From NCBI GenBank assembly GCA_963817405.1, contig CAWFNW010000003.1, positions 248,001 through 312,000 on the forward strand: a DNA stretch of 64,000 nucleotides. The letters are read 5' to 3'. The position numbers were made by a program, and so were the translations under genes. Below the pieces are notes generated by a model that was given only the letters and a program-made list of their open reading frames with translations, did no database searches and was not told the DNA's origin. Below are positions 33,225 through 41,208 of this stretch, one piece after another; positions within the stretch are counted from its first letter, which is position 1; every line of letters starts with the position of its first letter. This DNA is from CAWFNW01 sp963817405. GTDB lineage: Bacteria > Actinomycetota > Coriobacteriia > Anaerosomatales > Anaerosomataceae.

Positions 33225-35219
33225 GTGTTGAACAGGAATCTCAGAACGGCGCTGCTCTACCTGCTGCTCATTGTGGTGGCGCTTCTCTTCGTTGCGAACG
33301 GCTACGAGCGCACCGCGACAGTCGACACGCTCACGTCGAGCGCCTTTGTCACGGCGTTGAAGGATGGGCGCGTCGCCACTGCCGAGGTCATCCTGCGCCA
33401 GCAGGCGGTCACGGGCGAGTACTACAAGGACGCCGCCGCGAAGACAGACAAGAAGAAGACGAAGTACACCACGACGTACCTCGGTGAGGACACCTTCGCG
33501 CAGCTCATCGATAAGTACCCGCCACTCGAAAGCTACGACACGAACACGCAAGACACGCAGTGGTGGCAGGCGCTGCTCATTCAGCTCATCCCGATCGCGC
33601 TCATCGTCGGCGTGATGTTCTTCTTCATCAACCAGATGCAGGGCGGCAACTCGAAGGTGATGTCGTTCGGCAAGGCCAAGGCCAAGCGCATGACGCGCGA
33701 CCAGCCGAGGATCACGTTCAAGGACGTGGCGGGGGTGGAAGAGGCCGTCGAGGAGCTGCAGGAGATCAAGGAGTTCCTGGCGAACCCCGGGAAGTTCCAG
33801 GCGCTGGGTGCCAAGATTCCCAAGGGCGTGCTTCTGGTCGGCCCTCCGGGCACCGGTAAGACGCTCCTGGCGCGCGCTGTGGCAGGCGAGGCCGGCGTGC
33901 CGTTCTTCAGCATCTCCGGTTCCGACTTCGTCGAGATGTTCGTCGGCGTAGGCGCCAGCCGCGTGCGCGACCTGTTCGAGCAGGCCAAGGCGGCGTCGCC
34001 GTGCATCGTCTTCATCGACGAGCTCGACGCGGTCGGCCGCATGCGCGGCGCGGGCCTCGGCGGCGGGCATGACGAGCGCGAGCAGACGCTCAACCAGCTG
34101 CTCGTGGAGATGGACGGCTTCGACATCAAGGACAACGTCATCATCATGGCGGCCACCAACCGCCCCGACGTTCTTGACTCGGCGCTCCTCAGGCCGGGTC
34201 GCTTCGACCGGCAGATCATGGTCGACCGCCCGGACATCAACGGGCGCACGGAGATCCTCAAGATCCACACACGGGGGATCCCGGTCGGCGACTCGATCGA
34301 CCTCGAGGTGCTCGCGCGACGCACGCCGGGCTTCACCGGCGCCGACCTCGCCAACATGGTGAACGAGGCGGCGCTCCTCGCTGCTCGGCACGGCAAGAAG
34401 ACCGTGGAGATGCACGAACTCGAGGAGGCAATCGAGCGCGTGATCGCCGGTCCAGAGAAGAAGAGCCGCATCATCTCTGAGAAGGAGAAGCGGATCATCG
34501 CGTACCACGAGTCGGGTCATGCGCTCGTGGGTCACGTGCTTCCCAATACCGATCCCATCCACAAGATCAGCATCATCAGCCGTGGGCGCGCGCTCGGCTA
34601 CACGCTTGCGTTGCCGATGGAGGACAAGTTCCTGAACGCCAAGGAAGAGATGCTTGACGAGATAGCCATGCTGATGGGCGGACGCGTCGCCGAGGAACTC
34701 ACGATGGGCGACATCACCACCGGCGCCAGCAACGACATCGAGCGGGCCACGAAGATGGCGCGGCTGATGATCACGCAGTACGGCATGTCGGACAAGCTTG
34801 GCCCGATGACGCTCGGCGAGGGCCAGCACGAGGTCTTCCTCGGTCGCGACTTCTCCGCCACCCCCAACTACAGCCAGGAGATCGCCTACGAGATCGACAA
34901 GGAAGTCCGCCGGCTCATCGACGATGCGTACGAGAAGGCGCGCGTGATTCTTTCCGAGCGCCGCGAGCTCTTGGAGACGATGGCCGACGTCCTCGTCGAG
35001 CGAGAGACCATCGACAAGGACGGACTGGAAGCGCTCCTCGAGGGCCGCTGGAGCGAGTACGCCGCCGAGGAGGCGAAGCGTGCTGCAGAGGCGTCGCCGG
35101 CGCCCGAGGAGCCCGAGGACGTCAAGGACGCGTCAGAGCAGGCCGATACAGTGGGAGATGATGATCGGCCGCGCTTGGATGTGCAGCCGCCGCCCGCTGA
35201 GGGCGCGGCACCCGCGTAG
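33225..35219 (+). CDS. ftsH: ATP-dependent membrane zinc metalloprotease FtsH
   Basis: A 664-residue protease. Two N-terminal membrane helices flank an extracellular domain of about 85 residues. The AAA module has Walker A GPPGTGKT (about residue 206), Walker B CIVFIDELDAVGR, and SRH ATNRPDVLDSALLRPGRFDRQ. The zinc site HESGH is near residue 428. The tail is acidic and Pro/Ala-rich. GTG 33225 and TTG 33228 both follow AGAAGGAG; the TTG has better spacing. It degrades misfolded membrane proteins and short-lived regulators. Confidence 0.93.
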   Translation: MLNRNLRTALLYLLLIVVALLFVANGYERTATVDTLTSSAFVTALKDGRVATAEVILRQQAVTGEYYKDAAAKTDKKKTKYTTTYLGEDTFAQLIDKYPPLESYDTNTQDTQWWQALLIQLIPIALIVGVMFFFINQMQGGNSKVMSFGKAKAKRMTRDQPRITFKDVAGVEEAVEELQEIKEFLANPGKFQALGAKIPKGVLLVGPPGTGKTLLARAVAGEAGVPFFSISGSDFVEMFVGVGASRVRDLFEQAKAASPCIVFIDELDAVGRMRGAGLGGGHDEREQTLNQLLVEMDGFDIKDNVIIMAATNRPDVLDSALLRPGRFDRQIMVDRPDINGRTEILKIHTRGIPVGDSIDLEVLARRTPGFTGADLANMVNEAALLAARHGKKTVEMHELEEAIERVIAGPEKKSRIISEKEKRIIAYHESGHALVGHVLPNTDPIHKISIISRGRALGYTLALPMEDKFLNAKEEMLDEIAMLMGGRVAEELTMGDITTGASNDIERATKMARLMITQYGMSDKLGPMTLGEGQHEVFLGRDFSATPNYSQEIAYEIDKEVRRLIDDAYEKARVILSERRELLETMADVLVERETIDKDGLEALLEGRWSEYAAEEAKRAAEASPAPEEPEDVKDASEQADTVGDDDRPRLDVQPPPAEGAAPA

Positions 35220-35228
35220 GGGACCACA

Positions 35229-35263
35229 CACAGGGGCCGCCGGTTAAACCAGCGGCCCCTGTG
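35229..35263 (+). terminator. Hairpin after ftsH
   Basis: CACAGGGGCCGC (35229-35240) pairs with GCGGCCCCTGTG (35252-35263), extendable outward by ACC/GGT. No T-tract; the kinase gene starts 15 bases later. Confidence 0.6.
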
Positions 35264-35277
35264 GTGAGGTGGAGTGC

Positions 35278-36540
35278 GTGGACCCGAAGCAGGCACGGAC
35301 CTACGCGTCCGAAGCGGTAGACGCTCGCGACGAAGCGATGGTCGCTGGCGCGAAGTTCGCGTCTCTGGGCTCGTCCACCAGGGACCCCAGCGTCACGCGC
35401 CGTTTCCTGCGTCGGATCAGCGGGAGCGACCGCAGGCAGGCGGAGCTGCTCCGCTCGCTCAACGACGTTGCCGACGCCGTATCCCGGGCGGTCTCGGTTG
35501 AAGACGTCCTGCTGACGATCGTCGACCGGGCCAAGCGCGTGACCAACACCGACAAGGCGATCCTCCTACTCACCCAAGAGGAATCCGACGAACTCGATTT
35601 CGACAGCCTCGTGGTGAGGGGTCGCCTTGACGAGCACCTGCAGGAGACATGGCAGACCCTGATTGCTCAAGCAGCTCCGGACGTCTTCGCGAACGGCTAC
35701 ATCACGCTCGCCTCGATTCCCGAAACGAAGGCGTGGGTGGCCTATTCGCCGATCCGCATGCAATCACGGCATATCGGGATGCTCTGCGCAGTCAACCGTC
35801 GCGACCGGCGCTTCAGCCAGCAGCAAATGGAGTTCCTCGCTATTCTGGGGGCCTTCGCCGCAACCGCCGTGGAGAACGCCCGTCTCGCTGAGGAGAGCCG
35901 CTACGTGCTCCTGGCAAGCGAGCGGGACCGCATCGCCCGCGAGATGCACGATGGTCTCTCGCAGTCGCTGTTCAGCATCTCGCTCGGATTGGAGCTTGCG
36001 AAGAAGCAGGTGATACGGGACCCTGTCGCGGCTGGCGAGCAGCTTGCCGACCTGCAAGACCAGCTCGGCCAGGGCATGGCCGAGCTCCGACGCGTCATCT
36101 ATGATCTGCGGCCCTTGAAGCTCCAGGAACTGGGCCTCGCGGGCTCGGTGGACATGTGGATCAAGGAGTCCACCGCTGGCCGTGGGGTCGCTGGCAGGCT
36201 CGAGGTATCCGGGCAAGAGCGGCACATCGGACCGGCCGCGGAAGCCTGCCTCTATCGCGTCGCGAAGGAGGCGGTCAGCAATACCGTTCGGCATTCAGGG
36301 GCAACGAGGCTCACGGTTCGCATCGAATATGCCGATGAAGCGGTTGTGATGACCGTCACCGACGATGGTCGCGGCTTCCTGGTCGATGATGTCGCAAGAA
36401 CCGCGCTGCCGGGGACGGGAATCGGACTTCGAAGTATGCGGGAGCGGATGGCAAGCGCCGGCGGATACCTGAACCTCGAGAGTACGCCCGGCCACGGGAC
36501 GGTTGTGCGAGCGGAACTGCCGATTGGGGGTGACCGATGA
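35278..36540 (+). CDS. GAF-domain sensor histidine kinase, NarL-partner type
   Basis: A 420-residue soluble kinase. Residues about 60-200 form a GAF domain (VEDVLLTIVDRAKRVTNTDKAILLL), followed by the HisKA_3 dimerisation box ERDRIAREMHDGLSQSLFSIS with the phospho-His, and a HATPase domain (KEAVSNTVRHSG, DDGRGF, GIGLRSMRERM). No membrane helices are seen, so the signal is cytoplasmic. GTG 35278 follows AGGTGGAG. The partner regulator overlaps by ATGA. Confidence 0.87.
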   Translation: MDPKQARTYASEAVDARDEAMVAGAKFASLGSSTRDPSVTRRFLRRISGSDRRQAELLRSLNDVADAVSRAVSVEDVLLTIVDRAKRVTNTDKAILLLTQEESDELDFDSLVVRGRLDEHLQETWQTLIAQAAPDVFANGYITLASIPETKAWVAYSPIRMQSRHIGMLCAVNRRDRRFSQQQMEFLAILGAFAATAVENARLAEESRYVLLASERDRIAREMHDGLSQSLFSISLGLELAKKQVIRDPVAAGEQLADLQDQLGQGMAELRRVIYDLRPLKLQELGLAGSVDMWIKESTAGRGVAGRLEVSGQERHIGPAAEACLYRVAKEAVSNTVRHSGATRLTVRIEYADEAVVMTVTDDGRGFLVDDVARTALPGTGIGLRSMRERMASAGGYLNLESTPGHGTVVRAELPIGGDR

Positions 36541-37214
36541 ACGTCACACGCATCATGATCGCGGATGACCACGAACTGGTTCGGATGGCGCTCAGGACAC
36601 TCCTCGACGCTGAGGACGACCTCGAAGTCATCGCCGAGGCGGGAGACACCGACGGCGCGATCGAGGGCGCTTTGCGCCACCGGCCGGACGTGCTGTTGCT
36701 TGATCTGCGCATGCCGGGCGGCGGAGGAACCGAAGTGTGTCGTCGGGTGAAGGAGCAGTCGCCGGAGACTGCGGTCTTGGTCATCACCAGCTTCGACGGC
36801 GACGAGGAACTCTTCGGTGTGCTCGAAGCCGGAGCGAATGGCTACCTCATGAAGGACACGCCTCCGGAGCGCATCGCCCAAGCGGTCCGTTCGGTGGTGG
36901 ATGGGCAGGTCGTCTTCGACGCTACGATTGCCGCGCGTGTGATCAGCGGCCGTTCGAACGGGGTAGACGCGAATGCGATGCTGACAGAGCCGCTATCTGA
37001 GCGAGAACTTGAAGTGCTCGACGTGATGGCACGGGGACTTGGCAACAAGGACATCGGCAAGGAACTCTGGATCAGCGAGACCACGGTCAAGACGCACGTC
37101 AGCCGGATCCTGCACAAGCTGGGCCAGAACGATCGGACGCAAGCTGTGCTGACGGCGCTGAGGCTGGGTATCGTGAGCCTGGATGGTGCGGCGGAGTCGC
37201 CTTCACACGCGTGA
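36537..37214 (+). CDS. NarL/FixJ-family response regulator
   Basis: A 225-residue regulator with a receiver domain (acid pocket D10-D11, phospho-acceptor D56 in LLLDLRMPG, a TSFDGDEE switch Thr/Ser region, Lys in YLMKDTPPE) and a LuxR-type HTH (LSERELEVLDVMARGLGNKDIGKELWISETTVKTHVSRILHKL). It overlaps the kinase gene and is its likely target. The regulon is unknown. Confidence 0.9.
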   Translation: MNVTRIMIADDHELVRMALRTLLDAEDDLEVIAEAGDTDGAIEGALRHRPDVLLLDLRMPGGGGTEVCRRVKEQSPETAVLVITSFDGDEELFGVLEAGANGYLMKDTPPERIAQAVRSVVDGQVVFDATIAARVISGRSNGVDANAMLTEPLSERELEVLDVMARGLGNKDIGKELWISETTVKTHVSRILHKLGQNDRTQAVLTALRLGIVSLDGAAESPSHA

Positions 37215-37340
37215 GACGAGGCCCAACTACCACCGTTCCTCAGTCGCGCCGCGTCGCATCCATCCCGGGCGGGAGCGGACGCGCCTGTAGGCTCTTGAGA
37301 CTCGCGCGGGGCATCATCATCGTCATCTAAGCCGCGCGCC

Positions 37341-37359
37341 CTCCAGCCTTCGGCTGGAG
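37341..37359 (+). terminator. Terminator with UUCG loop
   Basis: CTCCAGC paired with GCTGGAG around CTTCGG, an ultrastable tetraloop, in the 247-bp gap between the response regulator and folE. No clear T-tract follows. Confidence 0.55.
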
Positions 37360-37461
37360 CTTCCACGTGCCCGAGTAGCGAGACCGCCGGGCTCGGCGAC
37401 GTCAGTACGCCCGATAGGGGATACTTGCACTAGCACCCCCGGGCGACGTGCGGAGCACACC

Positions 37462-38025
37462 ATGGACACAGCGAAGATCGAACAGGGCGTCCGCCTCATC
37501 CTCGACGGCATCGGCGAGGACCCCTTGCGCGAGGGGCTCTTGGACACGCCGCGCCGTGTGGCGAGCATGTACGAGGAGATCTTCGCTGGCCTCACACAGG
37601 ACGCGGCCGAGCACTTCTGCGTGACCTTCAACGAAGCGCACCAGGAGATGGTCCTCATCCGCGACATCCCGCTCTACTCGGTGTGCGAGCACCACCTGCT
37701 GCCGTTCCTCGGCCGAGCGCACGTTGCCTACATCCCCGGCAAGAGCGGGCGCATCTGCGGCCTGTCGAAGCTCGCGCGCGTGGTCGACGTCTTCGCGAAG
37801 CGGCCACAGGTGCAGGAGCGGCTGACGTCGCAAATCGCCGACACCATCGTGGAGCACCTCGAGCCTCAGGGCGTGATCGTCGTCATCGAGGCCGAGCACC
37901 TGTGCATGTCGATGCGTGGCGTGCAGAAGCCCGGGGCGGTCACGACCACCTCGGCGGTGCGCGGCATCTTCGAGCGCAACATCGCGACCCGCGCGGAGGC
38001 GATGTCCCTCATCAAGGGGGCGTGA
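37462..38025 (+). CDS. folE: GTP cyclohydrolase I
   Basis: A 187-residue enzyme that converts GTP to dihydroneopterin triphosphate, first step of folate synthesis. It shows SVCEHHLLPF (zinc Cys/His), GRICGLSKLARVVDVFAKRPQVQERLT and EAEHLCMSMRG with the second zinc Cys. Full length. folP follows after one base. Confidence 0.93.
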   Translation: MDTAKIEQGVRLILDGIGEDPLREGLLDTPRRVASMYEEIFAGLTQDAAEHFCVTFNEAHQEMVLIRDIPLYSVCEHHLLPFLGRAHVAYIPGKSGRICGLSKLARVVDVFAKRPQVQERLTSQIADTIVEHLEPQGVIVVIEAEHLCMSMRGVQKPGAVTTTSAVRGIFERNIATRAEAMSLIKGA

Positions 38026-38026
38026 G

Positions 38027-38872
38027 ATGGCGGACGTCTGGCGCTGCGGCTCTCACAAGCTCCCGCTCGGCCGCGCGCTCATCATGGGCGTGCTGAACGT
38101 CACGCCCGATTCGTTCTCGGATGGCGGCCGCTATCACGACGACCCCGCCGTCGCGATTGCGCACGGTCGCCAGATGTCACTCGACGGCGCAGCGGTCATC
38201 GACGTGGGCGGCGAGTCCACGCGGCCTGGCGCGGCAGCCGTCACGCCTACGGAGGAGATCCGGCGTGTTGAGCCCGTCGTGCGCCCGCTCTCGCACGACT
38301 TCGGGCTAATCGTCTCGGTCGACACGCGGCACGCGGAGGTAGCGCGCGCGGCGGTCACCGCCGGCGCGAGCGTCATCAACGACATCAGCGGCTTCGGGGA
38401 CCCGGCGATGCTCGAGGTCGCGGCGGGCTGCGATGCCGGCCTTGTCGTCATGCACATGCGCGGTGAGCCCGGCACGATGCAGCACACCCCCGAGTACGGC
38501 GACGTCGTCGCTGAGGTGATCGCGTACCTCGGCGCGCGCGCCGCGCATCTCGAGGCGGTGGGCGTGGCGGCCGAGCGCATCATGGTCGATCCCGGCATCG
38601 GCTTCGGCAAGACGCTTCAGCACAACCTCGCACTCCTGCGGGCCATCCCGGAGATCGCGGCGCTCGGCTACCCGGTGCTCGTCGGCGCGTCGCGGAAGAG
38701 CATGCTCGGCGCGCTTCTGGACGAGCCCGATCCGCTGAAGCGCCTCGAAGGCAGTCTGGCAGTGGCGGCGTGGGCCGCGATGCATGGCGCCGCGGCGGTG
38801 CGCGTGCACGACGTGGCCGAGACCGTTCGCCTGTTCCGCACATGGCGCGCGCTGGAGGGCGAGGCCCGATGA
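38027..38872 (+). CDS. folP: Dihydropteroate synthase
   Basis: A 281-residue TIM-barrel enzyme that joins 6-hydroxymethyl-dihydropterin diphosphate with p-aminobenzoate. The motifs are GVLNVTPDSFSDGG, DVGGESTRPGA, VDPGIGFGKT and VGASRKSMLG. ATG 38027 follows the folE stop; its own stop overlaps folK by ATGA. Confidence 0.93.
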   Translation: MADVWRCGSHKLPLGRALIMGVLNVTPDSFSDGGRYHDDPAVAIAHGRQMSLDGAAVIDVGGESTRPGAAAVTPTEEIRRVEPVVRPLSHDFGLIVSVDTRHAEVARAAVTAGASVINDISGFGDPAMLEVAAGCDAGLVVMHMRGEPGTMQHTPEYGDVVAEVIAYLGARAAHLEAVGVAAERIMVDPGIGFGKTLQHNLALLRAIPEIAALGYPVLVGASRKSMLGALLDEPDPLKRLEGSLAVAAWAAMHGAAAVRVHDVAETVRLFRTWRALEGEAR

Positions 38873-39972
38873 GCGACGGCCGTGAGCTCTACTCCATGCG
38901 CCTCCCGTGGAACGTGCCGGAGTCGGCTGTCGATGACCCGGACGCCCTGGAGGCTGCCGAGACGGCGGTACGCGGTGGTACGCCCAGCGGGGTCCGTCCG
39001 GGGTCGGCAGGGTACGGCGAAGCGGACATGCCCGGCCCTCGGGGCTGGCGTGCGTGGATCGGCTGGCCCGACTCGGAGGAAACGCGGCACACGACCATCG
39101 CGTACGTCGCGCTCGGCTCAAACGAGGGTGACCGCTGGGGCTATCTGAGGCACGCGCTCGCCGCCATGAGCGCCATCGAGTCCACCGAGGTGCTCGCTGT
39201 GTCCAACGTCTACGAGACGCAGCCCTGGGGCGTCGGGGAGGGCAGTGCCGAGCAGCACCCGTACCTCAACGCAGTCGCCGTGCTCGGGACCGGGCTTCGC
39301 GCGGACCAGCTCCTGCCGCATCTGCAGCGTATCGAGGCTGACCTCGGGCGCGTGCGCGGAAGCGAGCGCTATGGGTCGCGCACCGTCGACCTCGACATCC
39401 TCATGCTGGGCGACGAAGAGTGGGACCGCCCCGACCTCGTCGTGCCGCACCCGCGCCTGACCGAGCGCGCGTTTGTCGTGGTGCCGCTTCTGGAACTCGA
39501 CCCCGACATCACGCTGCCTGACGGGACGCCGCTCGATCGCGAGACCGCCACAGAGGGACCGATCACGCGCATTGCTGGCGCAGTCCCCGGTTACGAGACG
39601 CGCTCGCCGCGCGCCCGATCCGAGGACGTGGGCGGACCGCTGGAGTTCGATCCCGACTTCCGGGTGTCGGTCAAGCGGGAGGCGGCACCTGGTGACAACT
39701 GGGTCGTCATCGAAGAGACCATCCAGGGCATGATGATGGGCTACTCGGGCGCGCTCAACATGCAGATGCACCTCGGCATCCTGGAAGACGCGGGGATACC
39801 CGCGCTTCTGGATCCGCCGCCCATCTTCGCGGCGCCGGGCGTCCCGATCTACGCGGCGATGCTTCGGCTGCGGCTCATGGTACCGTCAAGCTACGTGCAG
39901 GCGGCACGCCGCGCGCTCATGGAGGCGCACGCCGCCGGCGGCGAACTGCGCGGCATGGCGACAGAGGAGTGA
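38869..39972 (+). CDS. folK: HPPK with N-terminal extension and C-terminal DUF2007-like domain
   Basis: A 367-residue protein; a normal HPPK has about 160. Residues about 80-240 are 6-hydroxymethyl-7,8-dihydropterin pyrophosphokinase (YVALGSNEGDRWGYLRHAL, YETQPWGV, YGSRTVDLDILMLGD, PHPRLTERAFVVVPLLEL). The first 75 residues are low complexity. The last about 90 (NWVVIEETIQGMMMGYSGALNMQMHLGILEDAGIP is within it) resemble a DUF2007/signal-transducing-protein fold. No folB is found between folP and folK. The fusion is unusual and its purpose unknown. Confidence 0.85.
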   Translation: MSDGRELYSMRLPWNVPESAVDDPDALEAAETAVRGGTPSGVRPGSAGYGEADMPGPRGWRAWIGWPDSEETRHTTIAYVALGSNEGDRWGYLRHALAAMSAIESTEVLAVSNVYETQPWGVGEGSAEQHPYLNAVAVLGTGLRADQLLPHLQRIEADLGRVRGSERYGSRTVDLDILMLGDEEWDRPDLVVPHPRLTERAFVVVPLLELDPDITLPDGTPLDRETATEGPITRIAGAVPGYETRSPRARSEDVGGPLEFDPDFRVSVKREAAPGDNWVVIEETIQGMMMGYSGALNMQMHLGILEDAGIPALLDPPPIFAAPGVPIYAAMLRLRLMVPSSYVQAARRALMEAHAAGGELRGMATEE

Positions 39973-39979
39973 GGCTACT

Positions 39980-40300
39980 GTGACGAGCGGCACCGCTGAG
40001 ATTCGCATGTTCGGCTGTCTGCACACGCTCCAGCGCGAGCGCGGACTGCCGACACGCTTCACGATCGAGATTCCCGCCGAGGGCATGACCGCGCGCAATG
40101 CGGCGCTTGCGGTGGGCGCTCCGCTCACCGACATCGAGGGCGTCTTCTGCAACGGGACCATCTACGGGCCCAGTCACGTGATCAGACCGGGTGACCGAGT
40201 CGCGTTCGTGCCCAAGGGAACGCCGGGGCCGCACCGCTTCACGCTGGGACTGTGGAAGGCCGGGCAGGAGTCGTGGACCGAGGAGCCGGCTACCGAGTGA
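39980..40300 (+). CDS. MoaD/ThiS-like beta-grasp protein without terminal GG
   Basis: A 106-residue protein with a beta-grasp pattern (EIRMFGCLHTLQRERG ... TARNAALAVGAPLTDIEGVFCNG ... HVIRPGDRVAFVPKGTPG). It resembles the Mut7/ThiS ubiquitin-like group, but the C-terminus runs on (RFTLGLWKAGQESW) and lacks the diglycine needed for thiocarboxylation, so it may not be a sulfur carrier. GTG 39980, seven bases after folK. Confidence 0.6.
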   Translation: MTSGTAEIRMFGCLHTLQRERGLPTRFTIEIPAEGMTARNAALAVGAPLTDIEGVFCNGTIYGPSHVIRPGDRVAFVPKGTPGPHRFTLGLWKAGQESWTEEPATE

Positions 40301-40328
40301 GGGCGCGGGCTCCGCGCCGCTGCTTGCG

Positions 40329-40937
40329 CTACGAAGTGGGACACCCCAGCAACAGCCGCACGACCAGGAGCGCCTGATGCGCCGCGGCAAGCGCCACCCG
40401 GCTGGCCACCAGCGGATGCTCGGCATCGGCCGCGGACGCGAAGTCGCCCACGATGTACACGCCGTCGGCGATCTCGTGCGTGGTGATGTCGTTCGCGGGG
40501 CCGTAGCCCGCCAGTCCTGACGCGGCCACGATCGGGACGCCGGGCAGGTGGTCGGACGCGAGCGCGATGATCGCGGACTTCTCCTCGGCCCAATCGAGGG
40601 CCTCGACGAACACGTCGACGCCCGCGAAAAGCTCCGCGAAGGTGTCGGCCGTGATGCGGACTGCGTGCGTCTCAAGTTCAACGTCAGGCGCAATTCGCCG
40701 CAGGTTCTCGGCAAGAGCGTCGGCCTTCATCCGGCCCACCTGGTCCGCGAAGTAGAACTGGCGGTCAAGGTTCGTCTCGTCGATGGCGTCGAAGTCCACC
40801 AGCACCAGCCGCCGCACGCCCGAGCGCGCAAGCATCCACGCGACGTTGGAGCCAAGGCCGCCGAGGCCGGCGATGCCCACGCGAGCCTCGCCGAGGCGGG
40901 CTCGCAGGGTGTCGCGCGTGTGCTGCGGGTCGGGCAC
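40329..40937 (-). CDS. ThiF/MoeB/HesA-family adenylyltransferase
   Basis: A 202-residue E1-like enzyme with the nucleotide fold VGIAGLGGLGSNVAWMLARSG, the block VDFDAIDETNLDRQ and the partner contact DVFVEALDWAEEK. It activates the C-terminal glycine of a MoaD/ThiS protein with ATP. The MoaD just upstream on the same strand is the expected substrate. It is of the short ThiF type without the zinc Cys pairs. GTG 40937 is chosen because GGAGG at the moaD end precedes it. Confidence 0.8.
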   Translation of the reverse strand: MPDPQHTRDTLRARLGEARVGIAGLGGLGSNVAWMLARSGVRRLVLVDFDAIDETNLDRQFYFADQVGRMKADALAENLRRIAPDVELETHAVRITADTFAELFAGVDVFVEALDWAEEKSAIIALASDHLPGVPIVAASGLAGYGPANDITTHEIADGVYIVGDFASAADAEHPLVASRVALAAAHQALLVVRLLLGCPTS

Positions 40938-40944
40938 GCGCGTC

Positions 40945-41196
40945 TCAGCCTCCGCCGACGGGCGGGAAGAACGCCAACCGGTCGCCCGAGGCAAGCGCAT
41001 GTTCATCCGGCGCGTGGCGTCCGTTGACGAAGACCACCCGCGGCTCGTCGGGCAACCCCAGAGACGAGATGACCTGCCCGATGGTCGTGCCATCGGGCAG
41101 GTCGATCATACGGGAATGTGTCCCGCCGCTCCCCGCCTCGGCTGAGGCGGGGAGGTAGGCGGTCAGGCTCGCAAAGAGCGCGAGTTCGATCTGCAT
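40945..41196 (-). CDS. moaD: MoaD-like sulfur carrier protein
   Basis: An 83-residue beta-grasp protein that ends in PPVGGG, giving the diglycine tail of MoaD/ThiS sulfur carriers. Lies between the aldehyde ferredoxin oxidoreductase gene and the ThiF-like gene, so it probably supplies dithiolene sulfur for the pterin cofactor of that enzyme. Confidence 0.8.
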   Translation of the reverse strand: MQIELALFASLTAYLPASAEAGSGGTHSRMIDLPDGTTIGQVISSLGLPDEPRVVFVNGRHAPDEHALASGDRLAFFPPVGGG

Positions 41197-41208
41197 GCGG
41201 TCCGGTCC

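Noticed and set aside
33045..34829. A 594-codon open frame on the minus strand
   Set aside because: It lies opposite ftsH, shows composition typical of antisense frames and no recognisable family.
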